Source of the DNA: Chitinophagaceae bacterium
GTDB lineage: Bacteria; Bacteroidota; Bacteroidia; Chitinophagales; Chitinophagaceae
DNA: 64,000 bases
NCBI GenBank assembly: GCA_947446645.1
Contig: CANFHA010000015.1
Span: forward strand, 62,001 to 126,000
Direction: 5' to 3'
The position numbers and the translations under genes were made by a program. Under the pieces are notes generated by a model. That model was given only the letters and a program-made list of their open reading frames with translations, was not told the origin of the DNA and did no database searches. Within the stretch, counting starts at the first letter, position 1. Each line of letters starts with the position of its first letter. Positions 17,091 through 24,152 of the stretch are shown here, in pieces.

Positions 17091-17441
17091 TTACTCTTCC
17101 AGATTTTTAATCATTGTAAATAAGATTCTAGAAAGCTCTTCATAAATCTTACCTATTTCGTCGAAGACACCTGTTTCTATCTCTCCCTCGTCGCTTAGAA
17201 AAGTAAGTAATGCTGCACATTCAAATACGGAACCCCTCGCAGTAACATAAAAATTCCTTCTATCCTTATTGCTAAACTTGGCGCTGCCTTCTGCAATATT
17301 GAGCATAATACTCAGGCTCGCCCGCCCCAATTGATCTTTGACATAGCCAGGTATTCCTTTATTCCCTTTCAGAAACCGGTATATCTTTTGATTCGTCGCG
17401 AATGCTTTTTTGTATACTTCGAGGTTTTCGTAGGGAAACAT
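17091..17441 (-). CDS. Four helix bundle protein (S23-like family)
   Basis: 116 residues with the family start NLEVYKKAFATNQKIYRF, then VKDQLGRASLSIMLNIAEGSAKFSNKDRRNFYVTARGSVFECAALL, and a last helix YEELSRILFTMIKNLEE. These four helices match the four-helix-bundle/S23-like proteins that are widespread in Bacteroidota, either as free genes or within rRNA intervening sequences. The biochemical role is unknown. No rRNA is near. The gene is followed on its 5' side by the tandem array at 17469. Confidence 0.9.
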   Translation of the reverse strand: MFPYENLEVYKKAFATNQKIYRFLKGNKGIPGYVKDQLGRASLSIMLNIAEGSAKFSNKDRRNFYVTARGSVFECAALLTFLSDEGEIETGVFDEIGKIYEELSRILFTMIKNLEE

Positions 17442-17468
17442 ATAAAAAGGTTTGGGCTAAAATAATTG

Positions 17469-17752
17469 TTTAGAGCGGGAAACAGAAAGAGAGCGAAGAG
17501 GTCTTTTCGAGCGGGAAACAGAAAGAGAGTGAAGGGAATTTTAGAGTGGGAAAGAGAAAAAGAGTGAAGGAGACTTTTAGAGCGGCAAACAAAAAGAGAG
17601 CGAAGGGGGTCTTTTAGAGCGGGAAACAGAAAGAGAGCGAAGAGGACTTTTAGAGCGGGAAACAGAAAGAGAGTGAAGGGGACTTTTAGAGCGGGAAACA
17701 GAAAGAGAGCGAAGAGGACTTTTAGAGCGGGAAACAGAGCGGAGAAAGAGGG
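17469..17752. repeat. 36-bp tandem repeat array, about eight units
   Basis: Seven full units and one truncated unit of roughly 36 bp. Consensus (plus strand) is TTTTAGAGCGGGAAACAG followed by AAAGAGAGCGAAGAGGAC. Units 5-7 are nearly identical; units 2-4 differ by point changes such as GAGTGAAGG for GAGCGAAGA. The strand bias is extreme (purines on plus). It lies between the four-helix-bundle gene and the terminator of tRNA-Leu. The word GAAAGAGAGCG also forms the left arm of that terminator, which hints that the array grew out of it. It is not a CRISPR, because there are no unique spacers. Confidence 0.9.
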
Positions 17753-17808
17753 AAAAATGAGAAAGAGAGCGCATCGCTCTTCGCTCTGCCGCTCTCTTTC
17801 TCATTTTT
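17753..17808 (-). terminator. Terminator-like hairpin behind tRNA-Leu
   Basis: Perfect 18-bp inverted repeat, AAAAATGAGAAAGAGAGC (17753-17770) and its complement (17791-17808), extendable by one G-C pair, loop ~18-20 bases. On the minus strand it begins directly behind the 3' end of the tRNA gene and ends in T5, as expected for an intrinsic terminator. Confidence 0.8.
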
Positions 17809-17809
17809 G

Positions 17810-17893
17810 TGCCCCGAACAGGAATCGAACCTGCACTACCTTGCGATAACCAGATTTTGAGTCTAGCGCGTCTACCAATTCCGCCATCGAGGC
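17810..17893 (-). tRNA. tRNA-Leu (anticodon CAA)
   Basis: 84 nt, a type II tRNA. The acceptor stem GCCTCGA pairs fully with TCGGGGC (one G-T), followed by discriminator A; CCA is not encoded. The D-arm contains GGCGGAATTGGTAGACGC, typical of tRNA-Leu, the anticodon loop is CTCAAAA (anticodon CAA, reading UUG), a variable arm GTTATCGCAAGGTAG follows, and the T-loop is GGTTCGATTCC. Confidence 0.97.
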
Positions 17894-18055
17894 CTTTTAA
17901 CTCTACAGTTCGCAGTTGGTAGATGCTGCGGACCACCGGCTATTTTTGCCGGGCTGCAAATCTATCAATTCTTTACCTAATGTGCAACAGCTATTTTTTC
18001 TGCTATGCCAAACAGGCAAATAGCGAGGAATGAAAAGGAGGATACTGCACGTACC

Positions 18056-18169
18056 CTAGTAGGTAGCAAGAAGCAGCTGAACGCAAAGACCGAGCAAACC
18101 AACCAGGATACCAACTAAGAGTAAAGGGGAAAATAAGTCCCAAAGAGAAAAAAGAAAATTCCGTATCAT
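18056..18169 (-). CDS. Possible small single-span membrane protein (37 aa)
   Basis: Within the gene-free stretch 17894-18320 a minus-strand frame from ATG 18169 gives MIRNFLFSLWDLFSPLLLVG followed by ILVGLLGLCVQLLLATY. It has a short basic head and then an almost unbroken hydrophobic helix with GxxxG-like spacing (GILVG, GLLG). This is what small bacterial membrane proteins or type I toxin-like peptides look like, but a 37-codon frame can also arise by chance. No homolog is known to me. Confidence 0.35.
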   Translation of the reverse strand: MIRNFLFSLWDLFSPLLLVGILVGLLGLCVQLLLATY

Positions 18170-18320
18170 TTTAAATAAATAATAGGTTAACTGAAAAAAT
18201 TTTCAGGACCACAATATTATCGCAAGATGAAACGGCATTTCCTACTGAAACTAGTAGTAATAAGACGTGATACGAAAATAAATGAATACCATAAGTCGAG
18301 CAGAGCGGAAGTTTTGCAGC

Positions 18321-18872
18321 CTACCTGGCACGTGCCGCGAAGCGGTCTATCCGCTCCTTTATACGTAGCAAATACTTTTTGCGGAAGTACTGATCCTTTA
18401 TCTGGAGTAGCAGGTCGTTGTTTTTATGCCCTGCCTCAAAGCGCTGCACCAGTAGTTTTGTGGCATCCTCCCATAGTTCCAACTGCTCGTTGAGCATTTC
18501 TGTGGCGCCCGTCATTTCGTCATCGTCAGTAGGGTCGTCTTTATCGTGGTTGGTCTCGTAGTCGCTTATGGCTTCGTTTATATCCATCATCTCCATCAGG
18601 AATGCCGGAGGGAGTGCGTATTTTTCTTCGTCTGCCAGCAGGCCGTGGTGTTTCAGTATATAGGCCATGGTAGCATCGGGGTCGCGAAGGGTTTTATAGG
18701 CTTCATTGTTTATGGCAGCCATACGTAACGCCTCGGTAAGCCCTGCGCCGCCTGCATGTGCAAAGCGATCGGGATGGTACTGCCGGCTTAGCTCGTAAAA
18801 CCGGGCCTTCACCTCAGCCTGAGGGGGCGAGAAAGAAACGGGCAGCTGGTATAGTGTGAAATAGTCTGTCAT
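18321..18872 (-). CDS. hscB: Fe-S cluster assembly co-chaperone HscB
   Basis: 183 residues from ATG 18872; the frame stays open further upstream but adds a non-homologous tail that overlaps the divergent gene. The N-terminal J-domain reads MTDYFTLYQLPVSFSPP, with HPD at residues 33-35 (RQYHPDRF), the site that stimulates the ATPase of the partner Hsp70 HscA. The HSCB-type C-terminal helical bundle follows: MEMMDINEAISDYE, EMLNEQLELWEDATKLL, KKYLLRIKERIDRF. HscB carries the scaffold IscU to HscA for Fe-S cluster transfer. No isc genes are adjacent, so it is a stand-alone copy. It is divergent from the dehydrogenase gene with only 32 bp between the start codons. Confidence 0.9.
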   Translation of the reverse strand: MTDYFTLYQLPVSFSPPQAEVKARFYELSRQYHPDRFAHAGGAGLTEALRMAAINNEAYKTLRDPDATMAYILKHHGLLADEEKYALPPAFLMEMMDINEAISDYETNHDKDDPTDDDEMTGATEMLNEQLELWEDATKLLVQRFEAGHKNNDLLLQIKDQYFRKKYLLRIKERIDRFAARAR

Positions 18873-18880
18873 GGGTGTGT

Positions 18881-18888
18881 TATCTTTG
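18881..18888 (+). promoter_or_regulatory. TAnnTTTG -7 box for the dehydrogenase gene
   Basis: TATCTTTG matches the Bacteroidota sigma-ABfr -7 consensus TAnnTTTG and lies 16 bp before ATG 18905. The box sits between two divergent starts, so its -33 region must overlap the hscB coding start. Confidence 0.6.
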
Positions 18889-18904
18889 CGCAAAATTACT
18901 AAAG

Positions 18905-20113
18905 ATGATCCGCATAGGGCTGATAAGAGAAATGAAAAAGCTGCCAGATGAGCGCGTGCCACTAATACCGAGGCAATGCAGCTTTATTGAAGCGCACTAT
19001 CCAGGCGTAAAGATAGTAGTAGCGCCATCGCCTACACGCAGCTATACTGATGCCGAATATATAGCCGAGGGCATAGAGATGAACGACGACCTCAGCGGCT
19101 GTGACATATTGCTTGGTGTAAAGGAAGTGCCCGCGGAGTTGCTTATACCCAACAAGACGTATTTTTTCTTTTCGCACACCAAGAAGAAGCAACCGTACAA
19201 CCAGTGCCTGATGCGTGCGCTGATCGGCAAAAACATACGGATGATAGACTATGAGTGCCTCACCCACAGCGATGAGCAACGCATACTGGGCTTTGGTCTG
19301 TATGCCGGTATAGTGGGCGCGCACAACGGATTGATGACTTATGGCAAGAAGTTTGGCCTCTATGACCTGCCTGCAGCGCACGCTGTAAAAGGCTTTAAAG
19401 AGCTGCTGGCTGCATATGAGCACGTGAAGCTGCCTAACATAAAAATAGTAATTACAGGATCCGGCAAAGTATCTGCCGGTGTGCTGGAGGTACTGACGCA
19501 ACTGGACATAGAGGCGGTAGAGCCAAACGACTTCCTGACCCATGAGTATGAGTATCCGGTGTTCACACACGTTAAGGGCGCTGACCTGTATGCCCGCAAA
19601 GACAACGATATGTTTTTCCGCGACGACTTTCATGCAAACCCGGAGGCTTATAAATGCCTGTTTGCCTCTTATGTGAACCAGGCAGATATACTTATGAACG
19701 GTATATACTGGGAGCAGAGGATAGCCCGGCTGTTTGAAAAAGAAGACATCAAGCGGCGCGACTGGCGCGTGAGTGTGATATCGGATATTACGTGCGATGT
19801 TGATGGTTCTGTGCCAATCAACCTGGGTTCGTCTACCATTGCTGACCCGGTATATGGTGTGGACAGGGAAACCGGTGAGCGCACGGCACCATTTCAGCAC
19901 ACAAAGGGCATAATAGATGTGATGGCCGTAGATAACCTGCCAAATGAGTTGCCCCGGGACGCGTCGCGCTACTTCGGCATACACTTTGAAAAACATATAT
20001 TGCCTGAGTTGCTGAAAGACGAAAGCGATATACTGAGGCGGGCAACAATATGCGAGAACGGGCAGCTAACAAAGAAGTATGAATACCTGAGCGACTACGC
20101 ATACGGTAGTTAA
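18905..20113 (+). CDS. Alanine dehydrogenase / saccharopine dehydrogenase-like NAD(P) oxidoreductase
   Basis: 402 residues from ATG 18905, chosen because MIRIGLIREMKKLPDERVPL is the family N-terminus; the ten residues before it are not. The AlaDH/PNT N-terminal fold continues with VVAPSPTRSYTDAEY, YFFFSHTKKKQPYN and IRMIDYECLT, which is closer to LYS1-type saccharopine dehydrogenases than to classical alanine dehydrogenases. The Rossmann part is IKIVITGSGKVSAGVLEVL (GxGxxxxG). Later segments ISDITCDVDGSVP and VDNLPNELPRDAS are typical for this group. The enzyme should reversibly deaminate or form amino-acid conjugates with NAD(P); the substrate is not fixed. Possibly transcribed with the CAP-domain gene 45 bp downstream. 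Confidence 0.85.
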   Translation: MIRIGLIREMKKLPDERVPLIPRQCSFIEAHYPGVKIVVAPSPTRSYTDAEYIAEGIEMNDDLSGCDILLGVKEVPAELLIPNKTYFFFSHTKKKQPYNQCLMRALIGKNIRMIDYECLTHSDEQRILGFGLYAGIVGAHNGLMTYGKKFGLYDLPAAHAVKGFKELLAAYEHVKLPNIKIVITGSGKVSAGVLEVLTQLDIEAVEPNDFLTHEYEYPVFTHVKGADLYARKDNDMFFRDDFHANPEAYKCLFASYVNQADILMNGIYWEQRIARLFEKEDIKRRDWRVSVISDITCDVDGSVPINLGSSTIADPVYGVDRETGERTAPFQHTKGIIDVMAVDNLPNELPRDASRYFGIHFEKHILPELLKDESDILRRATICENGQLTKKYEYLSDYAYGS

Positions 20114-20158
20114 AACTGCTTAACGAATTCTGGCACATATTTGGTTTTAACTGGTACT

Positions 20159-20635
20159 ATGATATTGAAAAGACTATTTGCCGCGATGTTGCTGCTGGCC
20201 GCTGTTTGCACTAATGTGCCACATGCATGGGCCCAGGGGGCCGGAGAGAACTACAAGGACCTGAAAAATGGTATACTGGTGCTTGTAAACAAGCACCGCA
20301 CGGCGATGGGCCTGGGCACGCTGAAGATGAATGACGACATCTCTACCGCAGCAGACAAGCACAGCCGCAACATGGCGACGAATAAGATACCGTTTGGCCA
20401 TAATGGCTTTGACAATCGCATGGCGGGCTTACGGAGTAAGATAAAGGGCACTAATGGCTGGGCCGAAAATGTAGCCTATGGCGCTGCAACAGCAGATGAG
20501 GCTGTAGAGATGTGGCTGGGCAGCCCCGGACATAAGAAGAACATAGAAGGTAGCTACAACCTTACGGGCATTGGCATTGCCAAGGGTAAGGATGGCCAAC
20601 TTTATTATACACAGATATTTGTGAAGGCAGATTAG
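20159..20635 (+). CDS. CAP (SCP/PR-1) domain secreted protein
   Basis: 158 residues from ATG 20159, which gives the signal peptide MILKRLFAAMLLLAAVCTNV ending at AWAQ. The CAP domain covers residues ~40-155: VNKHRTAMGLGTLKMND, a first helix with HSRNMA, FGHNGF (His of the cavity), GWAENVAYG (ENV motif), EMWLGSPGHKKNIEG (second His) and YYTQIFVK. The cavity residues His, Glu and His are all present. CAP proteins are secreted; bacterial members are little characterised. No membrane anchor. Confidence 0.92.
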   Translation: MILKRLFAAMLLLAAVCTNVPHAWAQGAGENYKDLKNGILVLVNKHRTAMGLGTLKMNDDISTAADKHSRNMATNKIPFGHNGFDNRMAGLRSKIKGTNGWAENVAYGAATADEAVEMWLGSPGHKKNIEGSYNLTGIGIAKGKDGQLYYTQIFVKAD

Positions 20636-20779
20636 AAATTCAAAAGTCAAAAACCAAAAAGCACATCGATAACAAAATTGAGTTTCGAAAGATTGCTTTG
20701 CCACGGCCACCGCACGAGGCTAAACATCGTGGCGCGCAATGACGCGGGTGATTAGTGTAGTTCAAAAGTATAAATGGTA

Positions 20780-22045
20780 TTAATAGTTGTATTTTTCTTT
20801 CCAGCAGTTTTTGAGGTATTCTCTTATGCGGCTCTCTGATGGGTTACTAGAGGGGTCGTAGATCTTTGTACCGCTTATTTGGTCGGGCAGAAATTCCTGG
20901 TCTGCAAAGTTGCCTGCGTAGTCGTGGGCATATTGATAGCCTTTGCCATAGTCCATCTTCTTCATAAGGCCGGTAGGTGCATTGCGAATGGATAGCGGCA
21001 CAGGGAGGTCGCCGGTCTTGTTAACGAGCGCCATGGCCATGCCTATAGCTGTTGTAGCGCTGTTGCTCTTGGCGGATGTGGCAAGGTATATTGCAGTTTG
21101 CGAAAGTATGAGGTTACACTCAGGGTAGCCTATCATTGTGACTGCCTGGAAACAACTGGTAGCCAGCAGCAGCGCATTAGGGTTAGCATTGCCAATATCT
21201 TCGCTGGCCAATATAAGCATGCGCCGCGCTATAAATTTAGGGTCTTCTCCGCCCTCTATCATACGGGCCAGCCAGTACACGGCAGCATTAGGATCGCTGC
21301 CACGCATTGACTTTATAAAGGCGGATATAATGTCGTAGTGCTGCTCGCCTGTTTTATCGTACAGCGCCATCTTCTTTTGCACTATGTCCTGCACTATGTC
21401 GTTGGTCACCGTTTTATCATCGGGTAGTGAGCCTGCCACCAGCTCTACCAGGTTAAGCAGCCTGCGGGCGTCGCCGCCGCTCAGCTGCAGCAGGGCATCC
21501 CACTCTTTTATGGTTATATGCTGGTCTGCCAGCCATTGGTCTTTTTGCATGGCCTGCTCTACCAGTGTTACCAGGTGCTCCTCGGTAAGCGACTTCAGCA
21601 CATATACCTGGCAGCGGCTAAGCAAGGCACTGATGACCTCAAAAGAAGGATTCTCAGTAGTGGCACCTATAAGCGTGATAATGCCCTTCTCCACTGCCCC
21701 CAGCAGGCTGTCCTGCTGGGCCTTGTTGAAGCGATGTATCTCATCTATAAACAATAGTGCGTGCCCGCTTTTGCGTGCCATTTCTATTACTGCGCGTACA
21801 TCCTTTACCCCGCTATCTATGGCACTAAGGGTAAAAAAAGGCATATCCAGCGAGTGGGCAATTATCTGCGCAAGTGTGGTCTTACCCACACCGGGCGGTC
21901 CCCAGAATATGATAGAGTGGCCCTTGCGGTTGTGTACCATCTGCTCCAGCACCTTGCCTGGCGCTACCAAGTGCTCCTGCCCTATAAACTCTTCCAGCGA
22001 CTGCGGCCTCACCCGCTCAGCGAGCGGCATATTCGAACCCTGCAT
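20780..22045 (-). CDS. rarA: Replication-associated recombination protein A
   Basis: 421 residues, full length for RarA/MgsA/WHIP AAA+ ATPases. Motifs: PLAERVRPQSLEEFIGQEHL at the start, Walker A GPPGVGKTT at 49-57, Walker B LLFIDEIHRF near 95-104, sensor I TLIGATTENPSFEV, arginine-finger region LLSRCQVYVLK, the KMALYDKTGEQHYD linker and the C-terminal tetramerisation part SMRGSDPNAAVYWLARM, PECNLILSQTAIYLA. RarA acts at stalled replication forks and in recombination. The gene is divergent to the thioredoxin-like pair with 43 bp between starts. Cytoplasmic, intact. Confidence 0.96.
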   Translation of the reverse strand: MQGSNMPLAERVRPQSLEEFIGQEHLVAPGKVLEQMVHNRKGHSIIFWGPPGVGKTTLAQIIAHSLDMPFFTLSAIDSGVKDVRAVIEMARKSGHALLFIDEIHRFNKAQQDSLLGAVEKGIITLIGATTENPSFEVISALLSRCQVYVLKSLTEEHLVTLVEQAMQKDQWLADQHITIKEWDALLQLSGGDARRLLNLVELVAGSLPDDKTVTNDIVQDIVQKKMALYDKTGEQHYDIISAFIKSMRGSDPNAAVYWLARMIEGGEDPKFIARRMLILASEDIGNANPNALLLATSCFQAVTMIGYPECNLILSQTAIYLATSAKSNSATTAIGMAMALVNKTGDLPVPLSIRNAPTGLMKKMDYGKGYQYAHDYAGNFADQEFLPDQISGTKIYDPSSNPSESRIREYLKNCWKEKYNY

Positions 22046-22088
22046 AGTAATAACGTTTTATTTTAAAGTAATTCCCTAAATTAGCCCC

Positions 22089-22721
22089 ATGTTACGCAAA
22101 CTGATGATACTGGCGTGCCTTACACTGGCGACAAATGTTTTTGCCCAACATCACCCCACTTCCAAAACTACGGAAAAGCCGGACGATGCTAAAATAGATT
22201 ACCAGCAGATGGGTGCCCCGATGCCACCACTTAAACTACTGGTGTTTCACGATACAAGTAGACAAAATCGCATGCCTGCAGCTGCACCTGCAGAAAATGA
22301 CCGGAAGAAATTTACCTCGGGTAAACTGCGCAAGATGGACGACTCTAAACTAGAATACCTGACGGGTAATGACGTAAAAAATGACGCAAACCTGCTGGTA
22401 ATGATCTTTAATCCGAGCTGCTCACATTGCGAGGACGAAACGGCGATCATACAGAAGAACATATCTTTCTTCAACAAGTCGCAACTGGTAATGGTGGCGA
22501 AACCTGTGAATGCAGTGCCGCTCAGCGATTTTTACCTCAGGCGCAGGCTTGGCGAATTTCAGCCGCCTATTCACATAGGCACTGACAGCTCTGATTTTAT
22601 AGGTAAGACATTTGTATTTGGTATGCTGCCACAGATCAATATCTATGACCATGATCGTAAGTTAGTGAAAACATTTAACGGAGAGATTGCCATAGACAGC
22701 CTGAAACAGTATATAGAATAA
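22089..22721 (+). CDS. Thioredoxin-like secreted protein (paralog 1)
   Basis: 210 residues with signal peptide MLRKLMILACLTLATNVFAQ. A charged segment with YQQMGAPMPPLKLL and a Lys/Asp-rich stretch precedes the thioredoxin-like fold. The CxxC motif is C111-S-H-C114 in LVMIFNPSCSHCEDE, and MLPQINIYDHDRKLVKTFNG forms the later strand with the cis-Pro region. The CSHC motif fits an extracytoplasmic disulfide reductase or redoxin, as in TlpA/ResA-like proteins; the partner is unknown. It is 84 bp upstream of a close paralog, and the short leader CCTAAATTAGCCCC is copied there too, so gene and promoter were duplicated together. Confidence 0.85.
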   Translation: MLRKLMILACLTLATNVFAQHHPTSKTTEKPDDAKIDYQQMGAPMPPLKLLVFHDTSRQNRMPAAAPAENDRKKFTSGKLRKMDDSKLEYLTGNDVKNDANLLVMIFNPSCSHCEDETAIIQKNISFFNKSQLVMVAKPVNAVPLSDFYLRRRLGEFQPPIHIGTDSSDFIGKTFVFGMLPQINIYDHDRKLVKTFNGEIAIDSLKQYIE

Positions 22722-22805
22722 GCATCTTAGAGCAGTCCAAAGAAAAGAAGTTTGCCGATCTGCAAAGATTTTTTATGTTTTACCCAATTACCTAAATTAG
22801 CTTTC

Positions 22806-23366
22806 ATGTTACGCCACCTGCTTACACTCTCACTCACGATCTTTATTGCCGGATCAGCGACCGCACAGAAAAACAAGCATGCCGCACCACATGCTGATAA
22901 ACAAGCAAACGAACAGGACTATAAACAACCAGGTGCCCCTATGCCACGCATGAAGGTGCAACTCTACAAGGATACAACAAAGGATAATGGTAAAGACTAT
23001 GTGTATCTGACGGATAAAGATGTAAGCAATGATGCTAATCTGCTGGTAATGATGTTCAATCCTACCTGCTCACATTGCGAGGATGAAACGGACCTTTTTG
23101 AGAAGAATATTTTCATGTTCAAAAAGTCGAACCTGGTGCTGATGGCCAACCCGGGGATGAAGCCATATCTACGGGACTTTGTGAACCGGCTGCATGTAAA
23201 TGAATACGAATCAATACGTGTAGGGATAGACAGTGGAGACTTTATTTCTAAAGTATACCTCTACGGCATGCTGCCGCAGATCAATATTTATGACCACGAC
23301 AGAAAGCTACTTAAAACATTTAACGGGAGCGTAAAGATCGACAGCCTGAAAAAATATATAGAATAG
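22806..23366 (+). CDS. Thioredoxin-like secreted protein (paralog 2)
   Basis: 186 residues from ATG 22806 (signal peptide MLRHLLTLSLTIFIAGSATAQ; the open frame upstream from 22752 encodes no signal). Same layout as the preceding gene: YKQPGAPMPRMKVQLYKD, YVYLTDKDVSNDANLLVMMF, CSHC at residues 88-91, then MLPQINIYDHDRKLLKTFNG and a KYIE end identical to its paralog. It lacks the ~24-residue linker between the KDT block and the fold. The leader ACCTAAATTAGCTTTC before the ATG mirrors that of paralog 1. Probably a tandem duplicate with the same extracytoplasmic redox role. Confidence 0.85.
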   Translation: MLRHLLTLSLTIFIAGSATAQKNKHAAPHADKQANEQDYKQPGAPMPRMKVQLYKDTTKDNGKDYVYLTDKDVSNDANLLVMMFNPTCSHCEDETDLFEKNIFMFKKSNLVLMANPGMKPYLRDFVNRLHVNEYESIRVGIDSGDFISKVYLYGMLPQINIYDHDRKLLKTFNGSVKIDSLKKYIE

Positions 23367-23422
23367 ACTTTACTTCCCCGCATAAGTATGCGGGAGAAAC
23401 AAGCCTGTAAATGAAGCACGCT

Positions 23423-23929
23423 TTACATGGCTACCTGGGCAGATGAACCAGAACCAGAAATGGCATCGGCCTTGGCCATAACGTAGTTACGTACCTTGTG
23501 CACATAGTCGAAGTAGCCTACCTGCAAGCGATACAAAAACAACGAAAATATAAGCACATCACTGCCCAGCAGTATCAATGAAACTGTCCAGTCGCCATTC
23601 TTATCAACAAGGCGTAAAACGAAGGCTGCGATAAAAATGAAAAAGCAGAATATTAAAATTATCTGCGGGCCACCAGAGTCCACTTTTCTCATTTTAGAGT
23701 TTATCGTTACATTGCTCTTCCCGTCACGTTCTTCAATATCTACATGAGTGATAGGCAGTGTCTTTATGGATTCTTCCTGCTCTGCGTGAGGAATGATAAG
23801 GAGCGATCCATCCCGCTCTATTATTTCGAAGTCTAGATTATGTATTTTAACATGACTTCCCATCAGCCTCTTTTTTAATTCAGGTTTTGATACGGGCGAA
23901 TTGAAATTGCGCGTTTTTGTGAAAAACAT
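23423..23929 (-). CDS. Conserved-looking two-TM membrane protein of unknown function
   Basis: 168 residues, not recognised. The first ~90 residues are polar and mixed alpha/beta (MFFTKTRNFNSPVSKPELKK, THVDIEERDGKSNVTINSKM), then two hydrophobic spans follow: IILIFCFFIFIAAFVLRLV and TVSLILLGSDVLIFSLFLY. A short tail LQVGYFDYVHKVRNYVMAKA ends in a Ser/Gly-rich stretch. No signal peptide and no Cys motif. The gene converges with the thioredoxin-like pair; a GC-rich hairpin (23377-23394) lies between. Function unknown. Confidence 0.7.
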   Translation of the reverse strand: MFFTKTRNFNSPVSKPELKKRLMGSHVKIHNLDFEIIERDGSLLIIPHAEQEESIKTLPITHVDIEERDGKSNVTINSKMRKVDSGGPQIILIFCFFIFIAAFVLRLVDKNGDWTVSLILLGSDVLIFSLFLYRLQVGYFDYVHKVRNYVMAKADAISGSGSSAQVAM

Positions 23930-24152
23930 AGGCCAAGTTTTAATGGTTAGAACAATTCAATAAATTGAAGTTAAGCTTTATTTTTTGCATTGCAAGTACT
24001 CCAATATATTTTATCTAAATCCAAAATCATGCCAAAATGCCAATCAGATATAACTAATAGACAATCTATTAGGTCTATTACTATACGCCTGGGAATAAAG
24101 TTATTTTATTCTTATTTGAAGAATAACAACTTTGATTGTGGATAACATGTTA

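Noticed and set aside
17469-17752. CRISPR-like array
   Set aside because: Units are contiguous, about 36 bp long and without unique spacers, and no cas gene is in the window.
17577-17936. 119-codon minus-strand frame rich in SRSKSPLRSLSV repeats
   Set aside because: It reads through the tRNA-Leu gene, its terminator and the 36-bp array; the repeated protein motif is only the translation of the tandem DNA repeat.
18962-19996. 344-codon minus-strand frame
   Set aside because: Antisense to the dehydrogenase gene, which has clear family motifs; the opposite protein has no recognisable pattern and odd Tyr/His/Val composition.
21384-22079. 231-codon plus-strand frame over rarA
   Set aside because: Ser/Cys-rich shadow of the rarA coding strand, crossing the Walker A region; no family features.
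23377-23394. Hairpin CCCGCATA-AG-TATGCGGG as a terminator
   Set aside because: Stem is good but there is no T-run on either strand, so I left it as a structural note only.
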